64,000 bases of DNA from Candidatus Symbiopectobacterium endolongispinus (GCF_018777385.1 NZ_JAFJYB010000002.1:558001-622000); one strand, 5' to 3'; shown: positions 8,597 through 21,099, numbered from the stretch's first letter. Made by a program: numbers and translations. The notes: a model not told the origin generated them from the letters alone.

Positions 8597-10736
8597 GTGA
8601 TTCGGATGCGCATGTTGTTGGCGGCAGCGCCGTGGGTCTGGGGGGTATCGCAATGTGCTTATGCAGAAGGTACAAATCGAACCGCAGGAAATGATGAAAT
8701 GGTGGTCAGCGCGTCGCGTTCCAACGTGGAACAGCCTAAAGCACCACAGATGGTAACCATTATCAACCGTCAGCAAATTGAGCAACAGTTGCGCGTAACA
8801 TCGGATTCATCGCAAGTGTTGAGTAACTTGTTGCCTGCCTTTTCTCCTAGCCGACAAAAAATGAGTGGCAGCGGTGAAACCTTCCGCGGTCGGTCGGCGT
8901 TGATTTTGGTCGATGGCATTCCACAATCGAATCCGCTACGCCCCACCGGACGTGAAATACATACCATCGATTTTTCCATGATCGAGCGGATTGAGGTTAT
9001 TCACGGGGCCAATGCCACGAATGGTTTGGGGGCGACTGGCGGCGTTATTAACCTGATCACCCGTCGCCCGGAAAACGTGGCGTTCAATCAGCATGTTTCC
9101 GTGCAAACCACGCTGCCCACAGAGAAAATCCGGGGCGAAACGGCCAGCTATAAAACCACTTACCGCGTCGATGGTCGCGTGGATAAACTAGATTACCTAG
9201 TGTCTCTGGGATATGAAAATCAAGGGCTTTATCTTGATGGTAACGGCCTGGCCATCGGTGTGGATAATACCCAGGGCGATACCATGGATTCCCGCGCTTA
9301 CGATGTGTTGGCCAAGGTATGGTACTGGCTTAATGACGATCAGCGCGTTCAATTGAGTGTCAACCGTTACCACATTCGCTGAGAAAATGACTACCTGAGC
9401 GTCGATGGCGTGCGTGCGCAAGGTATTCCGACCACCTCCGCGCGCGGTACGCCACCGGGAGATGCGCCGTTTAACAGTGTGTGGAGCACGGGTTTTACTT
9501 ACGATCACAACAATCTTGCGGGGTTCAAACTCTCGACGTTGTTATTCAGCCAGGAGTATGAAGCGCTGTTCGGTGCCACCAATTCGCAATCGTTCCAGGA
9601 CACGACCATCGCGCCCAACAAAACGCTGTACGATCAATCTCGCGCGGTATCCTCCAAACTTGGGGCAAAACTCGCGCTCACCCGTGATGACCTTCTGGAA
9701 GATACGTTGAAAGTGACGGCGGGTTTTGATGTGTTGCTTGATAAGAACAAGCAGGATCTCTATCTGACCAAACGCACCTATGTGCCGGAAATCGAATACA
9801 CCAACTACTCGTCTTTTTTACAAACCGAGTACGCGCTGCTGGATAACGTGACGCTGCATGCGGGCGTACGTCACGAAATCGCCAAACTGAAAGTCGATGA
9901 CTATCGCACGCAATCGGCAGATGCAAACGATGCCTATGACGGTGTGGCGGTAAAAGGCGGAACCCCCAAGTTCAACCAGACGTTATATAACGTTGGCATT
10001 GTCTATTCGCCGTGGGAACCGCTGAGTCTTGTTCACCAACTACTCGGAAGGGTTTGGTATGCCGGATGTCGGACGTGCACTGCGCGATATTGACACCGAA
10101 GGTGTCGATCTGAGCCGAGCGAATAACGTCAAACCGGTGGTTACCAAAAATATTGAGGCGGGTTTCCGGGTGCAGCATGGGGCTGTTGATTTTGAAGCCA
10201 GCTATTTCCGTTCCAGCGCGAAACTGGGGGATTCCGTTACGCTTAACAGCGATGACGATTTCGTTTCCAAGCGTGAGAAAACCCGCGTGCAAGGGGTTGA
10301 GGTCCGAAGCGGTTATCAGATTAATGAGCAGCATAAAGTCAATCTTTCCTATGCCCATACCGAAGGTAAGCGCGTCAGCAATGGTGATGGCAAACTGGAT
10401 AAAAAGATGACTGGCCTGAATATCGCGCCGGATCGGGTGATTGTCAGTTGGTCGGCAAGTTGGACGGAGAAGGTGAACACGTTTGTCCAAGGCAACTATG
10501 CCTTCAGCCGCAGTTTTGATGATACCGAACTAGGGTTCGACGGTTATCTGCTGGTGGATGCTGCCGTCGGCTACAAACTGCCTTATGGTAGTGTGAATCT
10601 GGCGGTTGCTAACCTGCTGGATAAACAGTACATCACCTACTATTCGCAGTCAGTGGGACTGGGGACTGCGGCCAATACACGCTATTTCTCCGGGCGTGGA
10701 CGTACCGTGACATTGGGTTACTCCATTGATTTCTAA
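8597..10736 (+). pseudogene. TonB-dependent ferric-siderophore receptor (stop and frameshift)
   Basis: GTG start with AGGAGG at 8588-8593, a short signal peptide ending near CAYA, then a TonB-box-like EMVVSAS. The plug domain has ETFRGRSALILVDGIPQ and RIEVIHGANATNGLGATGG. The beta-barrel ends in YSIDF, the terminal Phe expected for outer-membrane insertion. TGA at 9380-9382 interrupts the barrel, followed in frame by ENDYLSVDGV. A frameshift near 10028 separates WEPLSLV from FTNYSEGFGMPDVG. The full length (about 710 codons) is preserved. The substrate cannot be told from sequence; the downstream genes show it imported an iron chelate. It would have been iron-regulated by the upstream Fur-like site. 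Confidence 0.88.
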
Positions 10737-10773
10737 GTGTCACTTATCCCATCTCGTGGTCCGTGGCTGCGGG

Positions 10774-11704
10774 ATGGGAAGATACCTGATGTTATGGTTG
10801 GTGATGCTGTTCCTGTCGTTACAGGTTACAACAGGCTGGGCGCGTCAGGTGTCACACGCGCTTGGCGTAACCGTGATTAACGGGCAGCCTAAACGGGTGG
10901 TTACCCTGTTTCAGGGGGCAACGGATACGGCTGTCGCGTTGGGGATAACGCCGGTAGGTGTCGTGAATTCCTGGATTGAAAAACCGACGTATCGCTATTT
11001 GCGTAGAGCGTTAGGTGATGTGCCCCATGTCGGGTTGGAAACGCAGCCGAATTTGGAAGCCATCGCATTGCTTAAACCCGACCTGATCATTGCATCACGT
11101 TTTCGCCATGAACGGGTGTATACCTTGTTGTCGCAGATCGCTCCCACGGTAGCGATGGAGGATGTGTTTGAATTCAAACGTACCGTACAACTGATGGGGC
11201 AGGCGCTGGGCAGGGAGACGCAAGCACAGGGTTTGCTCACCGCCTGGCAGGGGCGAGTGTCGGTATTGCGCGACCGCCTGCGTGCTCATTATGGTTCTCA
11301 GTGGCCACTCCGCGTTTCCATGATTGAGTTTCGTGATGACCATATTCGTCAATATTTAGCACGCAGCTTTGCCAGCTCAGTACTATCGGAAGTGGGTTTT
11401 ATCTGGCCGGGAATGCAGGCAGATTCGCTCAGCGTGATGCACAAACTGAGTACGCCAGAGAGTCTGCCGGTGCTGGACGCCGATCTGTTTTTTGTCTTTA
11501 TGCGCTCGGAAAAACCGGCGGTTACGCAACTTTACCGCACCTGGACAGCGCACTCATTGTGGCAACGCCTGACGGCCCCACTAACGCGAGCAAGTCTACA
11601 CCGTGGACAGTGTGGCCTGGAGTTTGCCAGGAGGCATTTTAGGTGCGAACCGGATATTGGATGGGATCGCACAACGCCTACTGCCTACGGAGACAACGCC
11701 ATGA
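10774..11704 (+). pseudogene. siderophore ABC transporter substrate-binding protein (frameshift)
   Basis: Hydrophobic N-terminus (WLVMLFLSLQVTTGWA), then a FecB/FhuD-type binding domain with GQPKRVVTLFQGATDTAVALG and NLEAIALLKPDLIIASRF. Near 11580 the frame shifts. The real C-terminus (VYTVDSVAWSLPGGILGANR and onward to TTP) is found in another frame, ending with TGA 11702-11704, which overlaps the permease ATG. ATG 10789 is an equally good start. This periplasmic protein would deliver ferric siderophore to the two permeases. Resemblance to achromobactin-type Cbr or citrate-type Fec systems is general only. Confidence 0.85.
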
Positions 11705-12687
11705 GGCCTGTGTGGGTGTTATGTGGCGGGGGGCTGCTGTTGATCATCTCCTGTTTTGCCAGCCTGATGGTCGGGGCGCAACCGATCGCGTCGCGCGTGG
11801 TACTGGCTGCATGGCTTCACCCGGATGCGACACAAATTGAACATATTCTGGTGCAGACCACGCGTCTGACACGCACTTTGATGGCCCTGACGGTCGGCGC
11901 CAGTCTGGCCGTTGCCGTGGTGCTGATGCAGGCGATGACGCGCAATCCACTGGCCTCTCCGGGGTTATTCGGCGTCAATGCCGTGGCGATCTTCTTTATC
12001 GTCCTGAGCAGCGTGTGGATAGGTGCTGCATCACAGGCGACATTGGTGTGGTCCGGGTTTCTCGGTGCGGCAGTCGCAGGGGGATTGGTGTTCGGCATCG
12101 GCTCGTTGGGTCGTGGGTCTACAAGCCCTGTGAGAATTCTGCTGGCAGGGGCGGCGATCACGGCACTTTTCCTCTCGTTTACCCAAGCGATGTTGGTGAT
12201 CAATCAGGACGGATTGGACAGCGTACTGTTTTGGCTGGCTGGCTCGGTGGCTGGACGTGAGAGCGATCTGCTGATGCCCTTGCTTCCCTATGTAGTGGTG
12301 GGGTTGGTATTCAGCAGGGTACTGGCACCGCATATTAATATTTTGGTTGCGGGTGATGACATGGCACGCGGGTTAGGAGTGCGTACCGCATGGATTCGCG
12401 GCCTGATGGGCGTGTGTGATTGCGTTGGCGGGCAGTGCGGTGGCTATTGCGGGTAACATCGGTTTCATTGGTTTGATTGTGCCACACATGGCCCGTCGGT
12501 TGTGTTCCCACGACCACCGTTGGCTGATCCCCGCTAGCGCCTTGCTGGGCGCTTGTCTGCTACTTTGGGCGGATATGGGGCACGCGTGGCGATTTTACCG
12601 CAGGAACTGCCGCTGGGAGTCATGACCGCTGTGCTGGTGGTCCCTTATTTTATTGCGTTGGTTCGGCGGGAGGCGCGTCATGGCTAA
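11701..12687 (+). pseudogene. FecCD-family siderophore permease 1 (two frameshifts)
   Basis: Multi-spanning FecCD permease with MTRNPLASPGLFGVNAVA and the C-terminal [17 protein letters not shown] motif that contacts the ATPase. The frame shifts near 12412 (MGV then [13 protein letters not shown]) and again near 12575 (WADM then [13 protein letters not shown]). The C-terminus overlaps the next gene start by ATGGCTAA. The usual length of about 330 residues is preserved apart from the indels. Confidence 0.87.
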
Positions 12688-13706
12688 CGTTTACTCGCTA
12701 CGTATCGGCATGTTGTCTCGTCTGGTGGATAGCCGCGCGTTTCTCTGGAATCTTGCACTGCTCGGTGTAACGCTGGTGACGATACTCTTGGTGCTATCGC
12801 GAGGTGCTGTGCCGCTCTCTCCGCGGGAGGTGATGCACATACTGTTGGCACCGCACCAGACTATCGAAGGTAACGCCTTTATCGTCTGGGAACTGCGCCT
12901 ACCTCGCGTCATGTTGGCGGTGATGGTGGGGGGCATTAGCGCTTTCGGGGCTGATATTACAGAGTCTAGTGCGTAACCCGTTAGCATCGCCCGATCTGCT
13001 GGGGGTTACCAGCGGCGCGTCTGCCACAGCCGTCGCTTTTCTCTCTTTCGGCGCGGGTATGCTCGGGCAGCAATGGATGCCGTTGGCGGCTATTGCGGGA
13101 GCTTGGGGAACGGCGCTGCTGACCTGGCGACATGGTGTATCACATTACCGTCTGGTATTGGTCGGGGTAGGAATCTCCGCCTTGATGGGGGCAGTGGCGA
13201 CTGGGTTGCTGCTGCTTAGCCCATTCAATACCACACCATCCTCATACATCTGGCTGACCGGCAGTGTTTAAGGTGCTAACTGGCAGGATGTGACGTCTCT
13301 GACTGGATGGCTGGCGCTAGTCGCGCCGCTATTAGTATTACTGGCGCGCCATGTTCCGATCCATGAGTTGGACGACGATGTTGCCACGAGTGTGGGTGCC
13401 GCGCTGGAACGGCGGCGTAGCGCATTGCTGTTGCTGAGTGTTGCGCTGGCCGGTACCGCGATCGCCCATGCGGGGGCGATAGGCTTCGTGGGGTTGATTG
13501 CCCCCCATATGGCGAAACGTCTGGTGGGTCGAGCCTTTGTTGGCAGTGCGCTGGCAACGGTACTGATCGGTGCCAATATGGTCGTGGTGTCAGATTGGGT
13601 GGGACGTACGCTCTTTTTACCGTTGGATTTGCCAGCAGGCATTTTTATTTCTGCGTTGGGCAGTCCTTTTTTTCTCTATTTACTGATTCGGCAACGTCAT
13701 CATTAA
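12680..13706 (+). pseudogene. FecCD-family siderophore permease 2 (frameshift and stop)
   Basis: Second permease of the pair. The frame shifts near 12960 (AFGADI then VRNPLASPDLLGVTSG) and TAA at 13269-13271 interrupts LTGSV-GANWQD, probably a Tyr codon originally. The C-terminal IAHAGAIGFVGLIAPHMAKR and ELPLG-equivalent LPLDLPAGIF are present, and the frame then runs to the stop at 13706. It is translationally coupled to permease 1. Confidence 0.87.
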
Positions 13707-13715
13707 GGCATAACG

Positions 13716-14542
13716 ATGAATTCACCAAACCATTTCCCGCTCTCAGGACGTGCACTGACGTTGCAATATGACCGGCAGGTGATTATTGAACATCTGGATT
13801 TGCAGGTGCCAGCCGGGTGCGGCACGGTATTTGTAGGAAGCAACGGATGTGGCAAAAGCACCTTGCTAAAAGCCTTGCCCGTCTGCTCTCGCCAACCTCA
13901 GGCTGTGTCATGCTCAACGGTGCGGATATTCATCACCAATCAACCCACGCCATCGCACGTAAGCTGTCAATTTTGCCGCAGACACCGATCGCTCCAGAGG
14001 GCATAACCGTGCGTCAACTGGTTGCTATGGGGCGCTAACCTCACCAAAGTTGGCTACGCCAGTGGTCGACGCAGGACGAAGGAAAAGTGCAGCAGGCGCT
14101 GAACAGTACCGGGCTGACAGCGCTGGGCGAGCGGGTGGTGGATACGCTGTCGGGCGGACAACGTCAGCGGGTGTGGATCGCTATGACGTTGGCGCAGGAT
14201 ACGGATATTTTGCTGCTGGATGAGCCAACCACCTATCTCGATTTGGCGCATCAGATTGAGGTGCTCGATTTGCTGCGCGAGCTCAACGAACAACACAGTA
14301 AAACCATCGTCATGATACTGCACGACTTGAATCTGGCATGCCGTTATGCACATCACATGGTGGCGGTTCACCAGCGAGGCGTATTTGCGCAAGGCGCGCC
14401 GCAGGCGATCCTGACGGAAACGCTGATTAAAACGGTATTCGATCTCGATAGCCGCATCATCGCTGACCCGGTGTTCGGTACGCCGCTCTGTATTCCACTG
14501 GGTCGTTATGCGCCGAAACAGCAAAGCGTGTGCGATGCGTGA
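13716..14542 (+). pseudogene. siderophore ABC transporter ATPase (frameshift and stop)
   Basis: Walker [14 protein letters not shown] is followed by a frameshift near 13870 (LLK then [11 protein letters not shown]). TAA stands at 14036-14038 after VAMGR, where Tyr is normal (GRYPHQ). Signature LSGGQRQRVWIAM, Walker B ILLLDEPTTYLDL and the switch His (ILHDLN) remain. It is the FecE/FhuC-type cytosolic ATPase for the two permeases and ends overlapping the reductase start by eight bases. Confidence 0.88.
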
Positions 14543-15337
14543 TCTTTCCTTTCACGCCGAAGAACGGGCACATCTCGCCGCTCGTTTTAACCTGATGGCG
14601 ACGGCGGAATACCCGTTCAGCAGCGCGGTGCCTGTATCGACACTCCTGGAGACGGCGTCTTGTCAGCGTATGTTGCAACAGCTTGCTCCACGATTGGGGG
14701 CCCCTAGCTGGGTATTACCGCGTCGTTGTTAAGCAAACGCGTGGCTTTTCTTACTACAGCGGCTGCCTTTTATCCCTTATCGATGTACAACAAAGGGCTA
14801 AACATGGCGCTGACGAACTGCCTGTTGGATACGCGTCACGATGGACATCTTTGGCGGTCGCATATGGTGATGGACGATTTATCGCTCTCAACGCTCCATT
14901 CGGATTTGGATCGCGCGAGTTGGCGTGATGCCATGCTACGTGGCGTATTTGTGGAACATTTGACGCCGTTGTGGCATGTGCTGTCGGCGGCATCAGGCCT
15001 CTCGTCACGGATTTTGTGGGAGAATACCGCTGTGCGGCTGTTTTCACTGTTTGAACATCGGATGCAAACCTCTGATGCGGCGACAGAAGCGCGTGTAAAA
15101 CAGGATTTTTACTATGTGGTTCACGAGGCTCCTGGTGCACTGTTTGGATTGGACGCCAATCCGCTTACCGTCTATTTTCGCCCGCTAACCTGGGTGTCGG
15201 CGAACGGTGAGTGGATCCGCTTTCGTCGTACCTGCTGTTTTTACTATAAGGCCTCTCAGCCGCAGGAGTTCTGTCAAGCCTGTCCTTTGCTGAGGCCCAA
15301 TAAATCGCATCGGTTACCTTTTAGGAATAAGCGCTAA
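14535..15337 (+). pseudogene. FhuF-like siderophore-iron reductase (frameshift)
   Basis: The C-terminus carries RTCCFYYKASQ and FCQACP, giving the C-C-x(10)-C-x(2)-C pattern of the FhuF [2Fe-2S] ferric-siderophore reductases. These release iron from the imported chelate in the cytosol. The N-terminal third (from ATG 14535) ends in a wrong frame near 14700, around a GGGGGCCCC stretch; the remainder continues from GITASLLSKRV. It is the last gene of the six-gene uptake cluster. Confidence 0.78.
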
Positions 15338-15533
15338 TCGGATGGCGTATCAGGAAGGTGAAATCTCTGTTACACTAGCGGCCTTATGCACCGTAGTTTG
15401 TGCCCGTTCATTGTGGTTGTTGCTCACGTCGTTATTCCTTGGTTGATGATGGCTCAGCAAACCCGCCTGATGTTCCCCCTGGAAACTGCACCGGCTTTGG
15501 CTCGGTCAGGGTGGATCTGGAGTTGTTTTCTCT

Positions 15534-16832
15534 ATGTCTTTTTCATCTCTCGGCCTGAGCGCCGATATTCTCCGTGCTGTTGAAGAACAGGGCTATCGTG
15601 AACCTACGCCGGTACAACGCCAGGCGATTCCCGTGGTGCTGTCGGGGCAGGATTTGATGGCCAGCGCGCAAACGGGCACCGGTAAAACCGCTGGCTTTAC
15701 CCTGCCGCTGTTGCAACTGCTAAGCGCCAAGCCCAGTGACGTTAAAGGCCGTCGCCCGGTGCGTGCATTGATCCTGACACCGACCCGTGAACTGGCCGCT
15801 CAGATTGGTGAAAACGTGCAGGCATACAGCAAGTACCTGCGCTTACGCTCGCTGGTGGTGTTCGGCGGTGTTAGCATTAACCCTCAGATGATGAAATTGC
15901 GCGGTGGCGTCGACATTCTGGTGGCAACGCCGGGACGTCTGCTGGATCTGGAACACCAGAATGCCGTTGACCTTTCCCGTATCGAAATCCTGGTGCTGGA
16001 TGAAGCGGATCGCATGCTGGACATGGGCTTTATCTACGACATTCGCCGTGTGCTGGCAAAACTGCCCGCCAAACGCCAAAACCTGCTGTTTTCAGCCACC
16101 TTCTCTGATGAGATCAAGGCGCTGGCCAATACGCTGCTGACGCGACCTGCGTCGGTCGAAGTGGTGCGTCGCAATACGCCATCGGAGCTGGTGACCCAGA
16201 ACGTGCACTTTGTCGATAAAAAACGCAAGCGCGAGCTACTCTCTTTGCTGATCGGCAAAGAGAACTGGCAGCAGGTGCTGGTGTTTACCCGCACCAAGCA
16301 CGGTGCTAACCATCTGGCTGAGCAATTGGGCAAAGATGGCATTACCGCCGCGGCTATCCATGGCAACAAGAGCCAGGGTGCTCGTACCCGTGCGTTAGCG
16401 AATTTCAAGGAAGGGTCGATTCGGGTGCTGGTGGCAACGGATATCGCTGCGCGCGGTCTGGATATCGACCAACTGCCGCATGTGGTGAACTATGAGCTGC
16501 CCAACGTGCCTGAAGACTACGTGCACCGCATTGGTCGTACTGGTCGAGCGGAATCTACCGGTGAAGCGCTGTCGCTGGTGTGTGTCGATGAGCATAAGCT
16601 GTTGCGCGATATCGAGCGACTGCTGAAACGCGAAATTCCACGCATTGCCCTGCCGGGCTTTGAGCCTGATCCGAATATCAAGGCAGAGCCGATTCAAAAT
16701 GGGCGCCAAAGCCAGCGCAGTGGCGAAGGTTCTCCTTCTGGAGAGCAACGCCGTGGCGGCCAGGGTAAACCAGCCGCATCGCGCCCGCAGGGTAACGGTC
16801 AGCGTCGTCCGGCGCGCGCCAGAAGCGAGTAA
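15534..16832 (+). CDS. rhlE: RhlE, DEAD-box ATP-dependent RNA helicase
   Basis: 432 residues and uninterrupted. All helicase motifs are present: Q motif near [61 protein letters not shown] and [11 protein letters not shown] basic Arg/Gly/Gln-rich tail (about residues 385-432) is typical of RhlE and binds RNA. RhlE helps 50S ribosome assembly and mRNA turnover. In E. coli it follows cecR directly; here the siderophore cluster lies between them. Its survival among broken neighbours suggests selection. Confidence 0.96.
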   Translation: MSFSSLGLSADILRAVEEQGYREPTPVQRQAIPVVLSGQDLMASAQTGTGKTAGFTLPLLQLLSAKPSDVKGRRPVRALILTPTRELAAQIGENVQAYSKYLRLRSLVVFGGVSINPQMMKLRGGVDILVATPGRLLDLEHQNAVDLSRIEILVLDEADRMLDMGFIYDIRRVLAKLPAKRQNLLFSATFSDEIKALANTLLTRPASVEVVRRNTPSELVTQNVHFVDKKRKRELLSLLIGKENWQQVLVFTRTKHGANHLAEQLGKDGITAAAIHGNKSQGARTRALANFKEGSIRVLVATDIAARGLDIDQLPHVVNYELPNVPEDYVHRIGRTGRAESTGEALSLVCVDEHKLLRDIERLLKREIPRIALPGFEPDPNIKAEPIQNGRQSQRSGEGSPSGEQRRGGQGKPAASRPQGNGQRRPARARSE

Positions 16833-16846
16833 TACCGCTTTTCGCA

Positions 16847-16868
16847 GGGGAACTGCCATTCCCCTTTA
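16847..16868 (+). terminator. probable terminator after rhlE
   Basis: AGGGGAA and TTCCCCT arms with a six-base loop, followed by TTTACTC. The T run is short, so efficiency is uncertain. The rest of the 305-base gap to 17137 shows no gene. Confidence 0.5.
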
Positions 16869-17137
16869 CTCGCCCCTCGTCATCCTCGGCGAAAGCCTGG
16901 GATCTCTGTTAGACCAACGCAGGTATCTCATTTGCCAGAGATTCCCGCTTGCGCGTGGATGACTGTTTTAGGTGGGTTTGTCAGTACTTCAAGGGGCGCT
17001 GTCGCTCTGTTGCATACCTTTGCATGACATAGCCTTCTCTCTTCTCACAGGCTTCCCATTACTCTGGATTATCAGTAAGCTGCTTAACTCGCCTTCATCC
17101 GCAAGCCGACGCGCTTTGCCCGAATAAAGACTGAATA

Positions 17138-18485
17138 ATGAGAACAGCCGCTCCCGGTATCACTGAAGATGGTCTGCCGACTCCGCAGCGCCACTATGCC
17201 ATGTTGACCATTGCCATCAGCATTACGCTGGCAGTGATGGATGCTGTGGTCGCCAATGTGGCGTTGCCGGTTATTGCTACGGATTTCAACATTAGCGCGG
17301 CCAGCGCGATCTGGATTGTCAACGGTTATCAGTTGGCGGTGGTGGTATGCCTGATCCCGTTCGCGCGCTTGGGCGAGATTTACGGCTATCGTACGGTGTA
17401 TATGTACGGGTTAACCCTGTTTATCCTGTCGTCTCTGGCCTGCATGTTGGCGAACAGCATGCCGTTGTTAACGCTGGCGCGCGTGGTGTAGGGCATCGGT
17501 GCAGCAGGGCTGATGAGCGTGAACACCGCGTTAATCCGCTACATCGTGCCGCGCGCCAAGCTGGGCGGTGCAATTGGTATTAACGCGCTGGTGGTGGCTA
17601 TGGCCGCCACCGTGGGGCCAACGCTGGCGGGTGGGCATTTTATCCGTCGCCACCTGGCCGTGGCTGTTTGCCATCAATCTGCCCCTTGGCCTCGCGGCCA
17701 TTCTGTTGGCAATGCGCAGTCTACCGGATAACGATCGTAGCCAGCAGCCGTTTGACGGTGTGAGCGCTATATTGAGCGCTCTGATGATCGGTTTGGCCAT
17801 TACCGCCATTGAGGGCATCGGTCATAAGAGCAATGCCGTGCTGATCGGTGGACAACTGGCGCTGGCACTGGTCGCTACCTTACTGTTGGTGCGTCGGGAA
17901 GCCTCTGCCACAGCACCGCTGTTTCCGTTTGATTTACTGCGCATTCCGGTGTTCAGTTTGTCGCTGGCGACCTCAATCGCTTCCTTCACCACGCAAATGC
18001 TGGCCTTTGTTTCTCTGCCGTTTCTGTTTCACCATGAACTGGCACTGACGCCGGCCGAAGTGGGGCTAATGATGACGCCCTGGCCGTTGGCAACCGGCGT
18101 TATGGCTATGGTGGCAGGAAAGCTTTCCGATCGGATGTCGCCCGCCATACTGGGGGGGTTGGCTTGCTGCTACTCGCCGTTGGTATGTTGGCATTGAGCC
18201 AGCTTTCCCCCGTCACCACCATGGCCGGTATTGCCTGGCGCATGGCCCTGTGCGGCGCAGGGTTCGGGTTATTTCAGTCGCCCAATAATCGCCTGTTGGT
18301 CACGTCAGCACCGCGCGCCTGATAGGGCAGTCCAGCTGCACTGCGCTGGTGGGCATGTTGCTGGCGCGATTTGATTGCAGGGCGGTTACTATGCGCTTTA
18401 TATGGGGTGCGGAACGGCGGCGTTGGCATGTCTGCTGAGTTTTACGCGTCAGGCCTTCAATCCCTCGGTCGCGGATAAAGGCTAG
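17138..18485 (+). pseudogene. MFS multidrug transporter, QacA/SmvA-like (14-TM type), heavily broken
   Basis: The N-terminal half (ISITLAVMDAVVANVALPVI, SAIWIVNGYQLAV, RLGEIYGYRTVY) is typical of DHA2-type drug/proton antiporters. Lesions are a TAG at 17489-17491 after TLARVV, a frameshift near 17640, a frameshift in the seven-G run 18152-18158, and a TGA/TAG-rich distorted C-terminus from about 18320. There are at least four lesions, so it is clearly non-functional. The exact substrate was never determinable from sequence. Confidence 0.83.
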
Positions 18486-18582
18486 CGACAGCGTAACGCT
18501 TGCTTTTCCTGCCCGCCTCAGTACCATGGCGGGCTGATTTAACTGGTGCGCCGTGCGGCGTCCTGATGAGCTTAATAGCGTT

Positions 18583-19513
18583 ATGCGTATCCTTCTTGCG
18601 CCGATGGAAGGCGTTCTCGATGCTCTGGTGCGGGAACTGCTGACCGACATCAATGAGTACGATCTGTGTATCACCGAGTTTTTACGCGTGGTAGATACGC
18701 TGCTGCCTGTCAAATCCTTCTACCACCTTTGCCATGAATTGCATCATGCCAGCCGGACGCCTTCCGGCACGCAAGTGCGCATTCAATTGCTGGGACAGTA
18801 TCCGCAATTGCTGGCGGAAAACGCAGCGCGCGGTGGCGCTCGGTTCCTACGGGGTTGGCCTCAATTGTGGCTGCCCGTCAAAACTGGTGAACGGCAGCGG
18901 CGGCGCCACGTTGCTAAAAGATCCTGAATTGATCTATCAGGGAGCGAAAGCCATGTGTGAGGCGGTGCCGCGCCATCTCCCAGTGACGGTGAAAATTCGG
19001 TTAGGCTGGGATTCGGGCGATCGTCAATTTGAAATTGCAGATGCGGTTCAGCAAGCGGGCGCCACCGAGCTGGTGGTTCATGGACGCACCAAAGAAGACG
19101 GATACAAAGCGGAGCACATTAACTGGGCGGCCATTGATGAAATCCTTAAGCGCTTATAGATCCCGGTGGTGGCGAACGGCGAAGTCTGGGACTGGCAAAG
19201 CGCTCAGGATTGTATCGCGGCTACCGGGTGTCAGGACATTATGATTGGGCGCGGTGCGCTTAATGTCCCCAACCTGAGTAAAGTGATTAAATACAATGCA
19301 CCGCCGCTGCCCTGGCCCGAGGTGGTCGCGTTGTTGCAGCGCTACACCCAGCTCGAGAAGCAGGTGGATACTGGCATGTATCACGTGGCGCGCATCAAGC
19401 AGTGGCTCGGTTATTTACGGAAAGCTTATGTTGAGGCCGACGATCTGTTTCGCCAAATTCGAACTCTTACCACGTCAGATGCGATTGCGCGAACCATCGC
19501 CGCACTGGTCTGA
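18583..19513 (+). pseudogene. dusC: dusC, tRNA-dihydrouridine synthase C (frameshifts and stop)
   Basis: [20 protein letters not shown] matches the FMN-binding start of DusC, the flavoenzyme that reduces U16 of tRNA. A frameshift pair around 18825-18850 scrambles the segment before GLNCGCPSK, which holds the catalytic Cys. TAG at 19157-19159 interrupts [12 protein letters not shown]. The C-terminal recognition domain ([13 protein letters not shown]) is intact. ATG 18583 is chosen by homology. Confidence 0.9.
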
Positions 19514-19638
19514 TGCAGCGTGTATTGACTGTTTTCATATCATCGCTGTTGGTTTTTTCTCCCTATCTCAATCACTTTACGGATATTCAATTGCTTTCCT
19601 CTTGACGGAGCGGTATAACACGACCATTTTGGAAGTGT

Positions 19639-19654
19639 GGACGTCTATACGTAT
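19639..19654 (+). promoter_or_regulatory. tandem MetJ boxes upstream of mmuP
   Basis: Two adjacent eight-base sites, GGACGTCT and ATACGTAT, match the MetJ consensus AGACGTCT at 7 and 6 of 8 positions in the correct tandem phase. They lie 10 bases before the mmuP ATG. MetJ with S-adenosylmethionine would repress mmuPM, as expected for methionine salvage genes. Confidence 0.72.
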
Positions 19655-19664
19655 AAGGGGGCGC

Positions 19665-21099
19665 ATGCAGCAGCTCAGAATACCCACTCCGGAAATCCCA
19701 GCGCAATCAGGTACCTTTAAACGTGCAATGAAGGCGCGCCGTCTGATCATGCTTTCATTGGGCGGCGTTATTGGCACTGGGCTGTTTTTTAATACCGGCT
19801 ATATTATTTCCACCACGGGTGCTGCGGGCACGCTGTTGGCCTATCAGATTGGTGCGGTAGTGGTGTATCTGGTGATGCTGTCATTGGGGGAATTGTCGGT
19901 GGCGATGCCGGAAACCGGAGCGTTTCACGTTTATGCATCACGCTACCTCAGCCCGGCAACTGGCTACACCGTTGCCTGGCTCTATTGGTTGACCTGGATA
20001 GTGGCATTAGGTTCGAGCCTGACAGCAGCTGGTTTTTGCATGCAATACTGGTTTCCAACCGTCCTTGTCTGGGTGTGGTGTCTGGTGTTTTGCGTTTTGA
20101 TTTTTGTCCTGAATGTGATTTCGGCGCGTTTTTTTGCCGAGGGCGAGTTCTGGTTCTCCGTGATTAAAGTGATTACCATTCTGGCCTTTATTATCCTCGT
20201 GGCAGGGGCGATGATCGGCATCATTCCACTCGAAGATGGCACGCCTGCGCCGCTGTTCACCAACCTCACCGTACACGGGTGGTTCCCCTTCGGTGGCTTG
20301 CCTATTCTGATGACCATGGTTGCGGTTAATTTTGCTTTTTCCGGCACCGAGTTGATCGGTATTGCTGCTGGTGAGACGGAGAACCCGCATTAAAGTGGTG
20401 CCGCTGGCGATTCGTACCACCGTTGTGCGCTTGATTGTGTTTTTTGTTGGCACCGTGCTGGTGCTGGCGGCATTGATTCCGATGGAAGAGGCGGGGATTG
20501 TCAAAAGCCCGTTTGTACAGGTATTTGAGCGCATCGGGATTCCCTATGCTGCGGATATTTTTAACTTTGTCATTCTGACGGCGATCTTATCTGCGGCTAA
20601 TTCCGGACTTTATGCCTCGGGGCGTATGCTGTGGTCGCTTTCAAATGAGAAGACGCTGCCTGCCTGCTTTTCTCGCCTTACGCGACGCGGCATTCCGCTG
20701 ATAGCGATCTCAGTCAGCATGTTGGGCGGGTTGTTGGCGCTGGCTTCAAGTATCGTTGCTCCCGATACGGTGTATGTGGCACTTTCGGCCATCTCCGGGT
20801 TTACCGTGGTTGCTGTGTGGCTCAGTATTTGTGCGTCTCATATTGCCTTTCGTCGTCACCATCTGCGTTACGGGCGTTCATTGTCGGAGCTTAATTACCG
20901 CGCACCTTGGTTTCCTTTTACCCCCATCGCTGGTTTTTTACTTTGCCTGCTAGACTGTATCGGGCTGGCATTCGATCCAGCACAGCGTATTGCCTTGTGG
21001 TGCGGATTGCCTTTTGTTGTCGTGTGCTATGACGCGTATTATTTCACGCAGAGGCAACAGACACGCCAATTACCTGAGGAATTGAATGATGTTACCTGA
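19665..21099 (+). pseudogene. mmuP: mmuP, S-methylmethionine permease (frameshift)
   Basis: APC-superfamily permease with [20 protein letters not shown] and a long match to E. coli MmuP. The frame breaks once, near 20390, directly after [10 protein letters not shown]; the rest resumes as [20 protein letters not shown] and runs to the stop at 21097. About two bases (CG) seem lost there. MmuP imports S-methylmethionine, the methyl donor used by MmuM encoded next. ATG 19665 follows a GGGGG ribosome-site-like run. Confidence 0.92.

Noticed and set aside
19514..19664. SAM riboswitch upstream of mmuP
   Set aside because: The gap is short with no aptamer-like helices; tandem MetJ boxes explain the regulation better.
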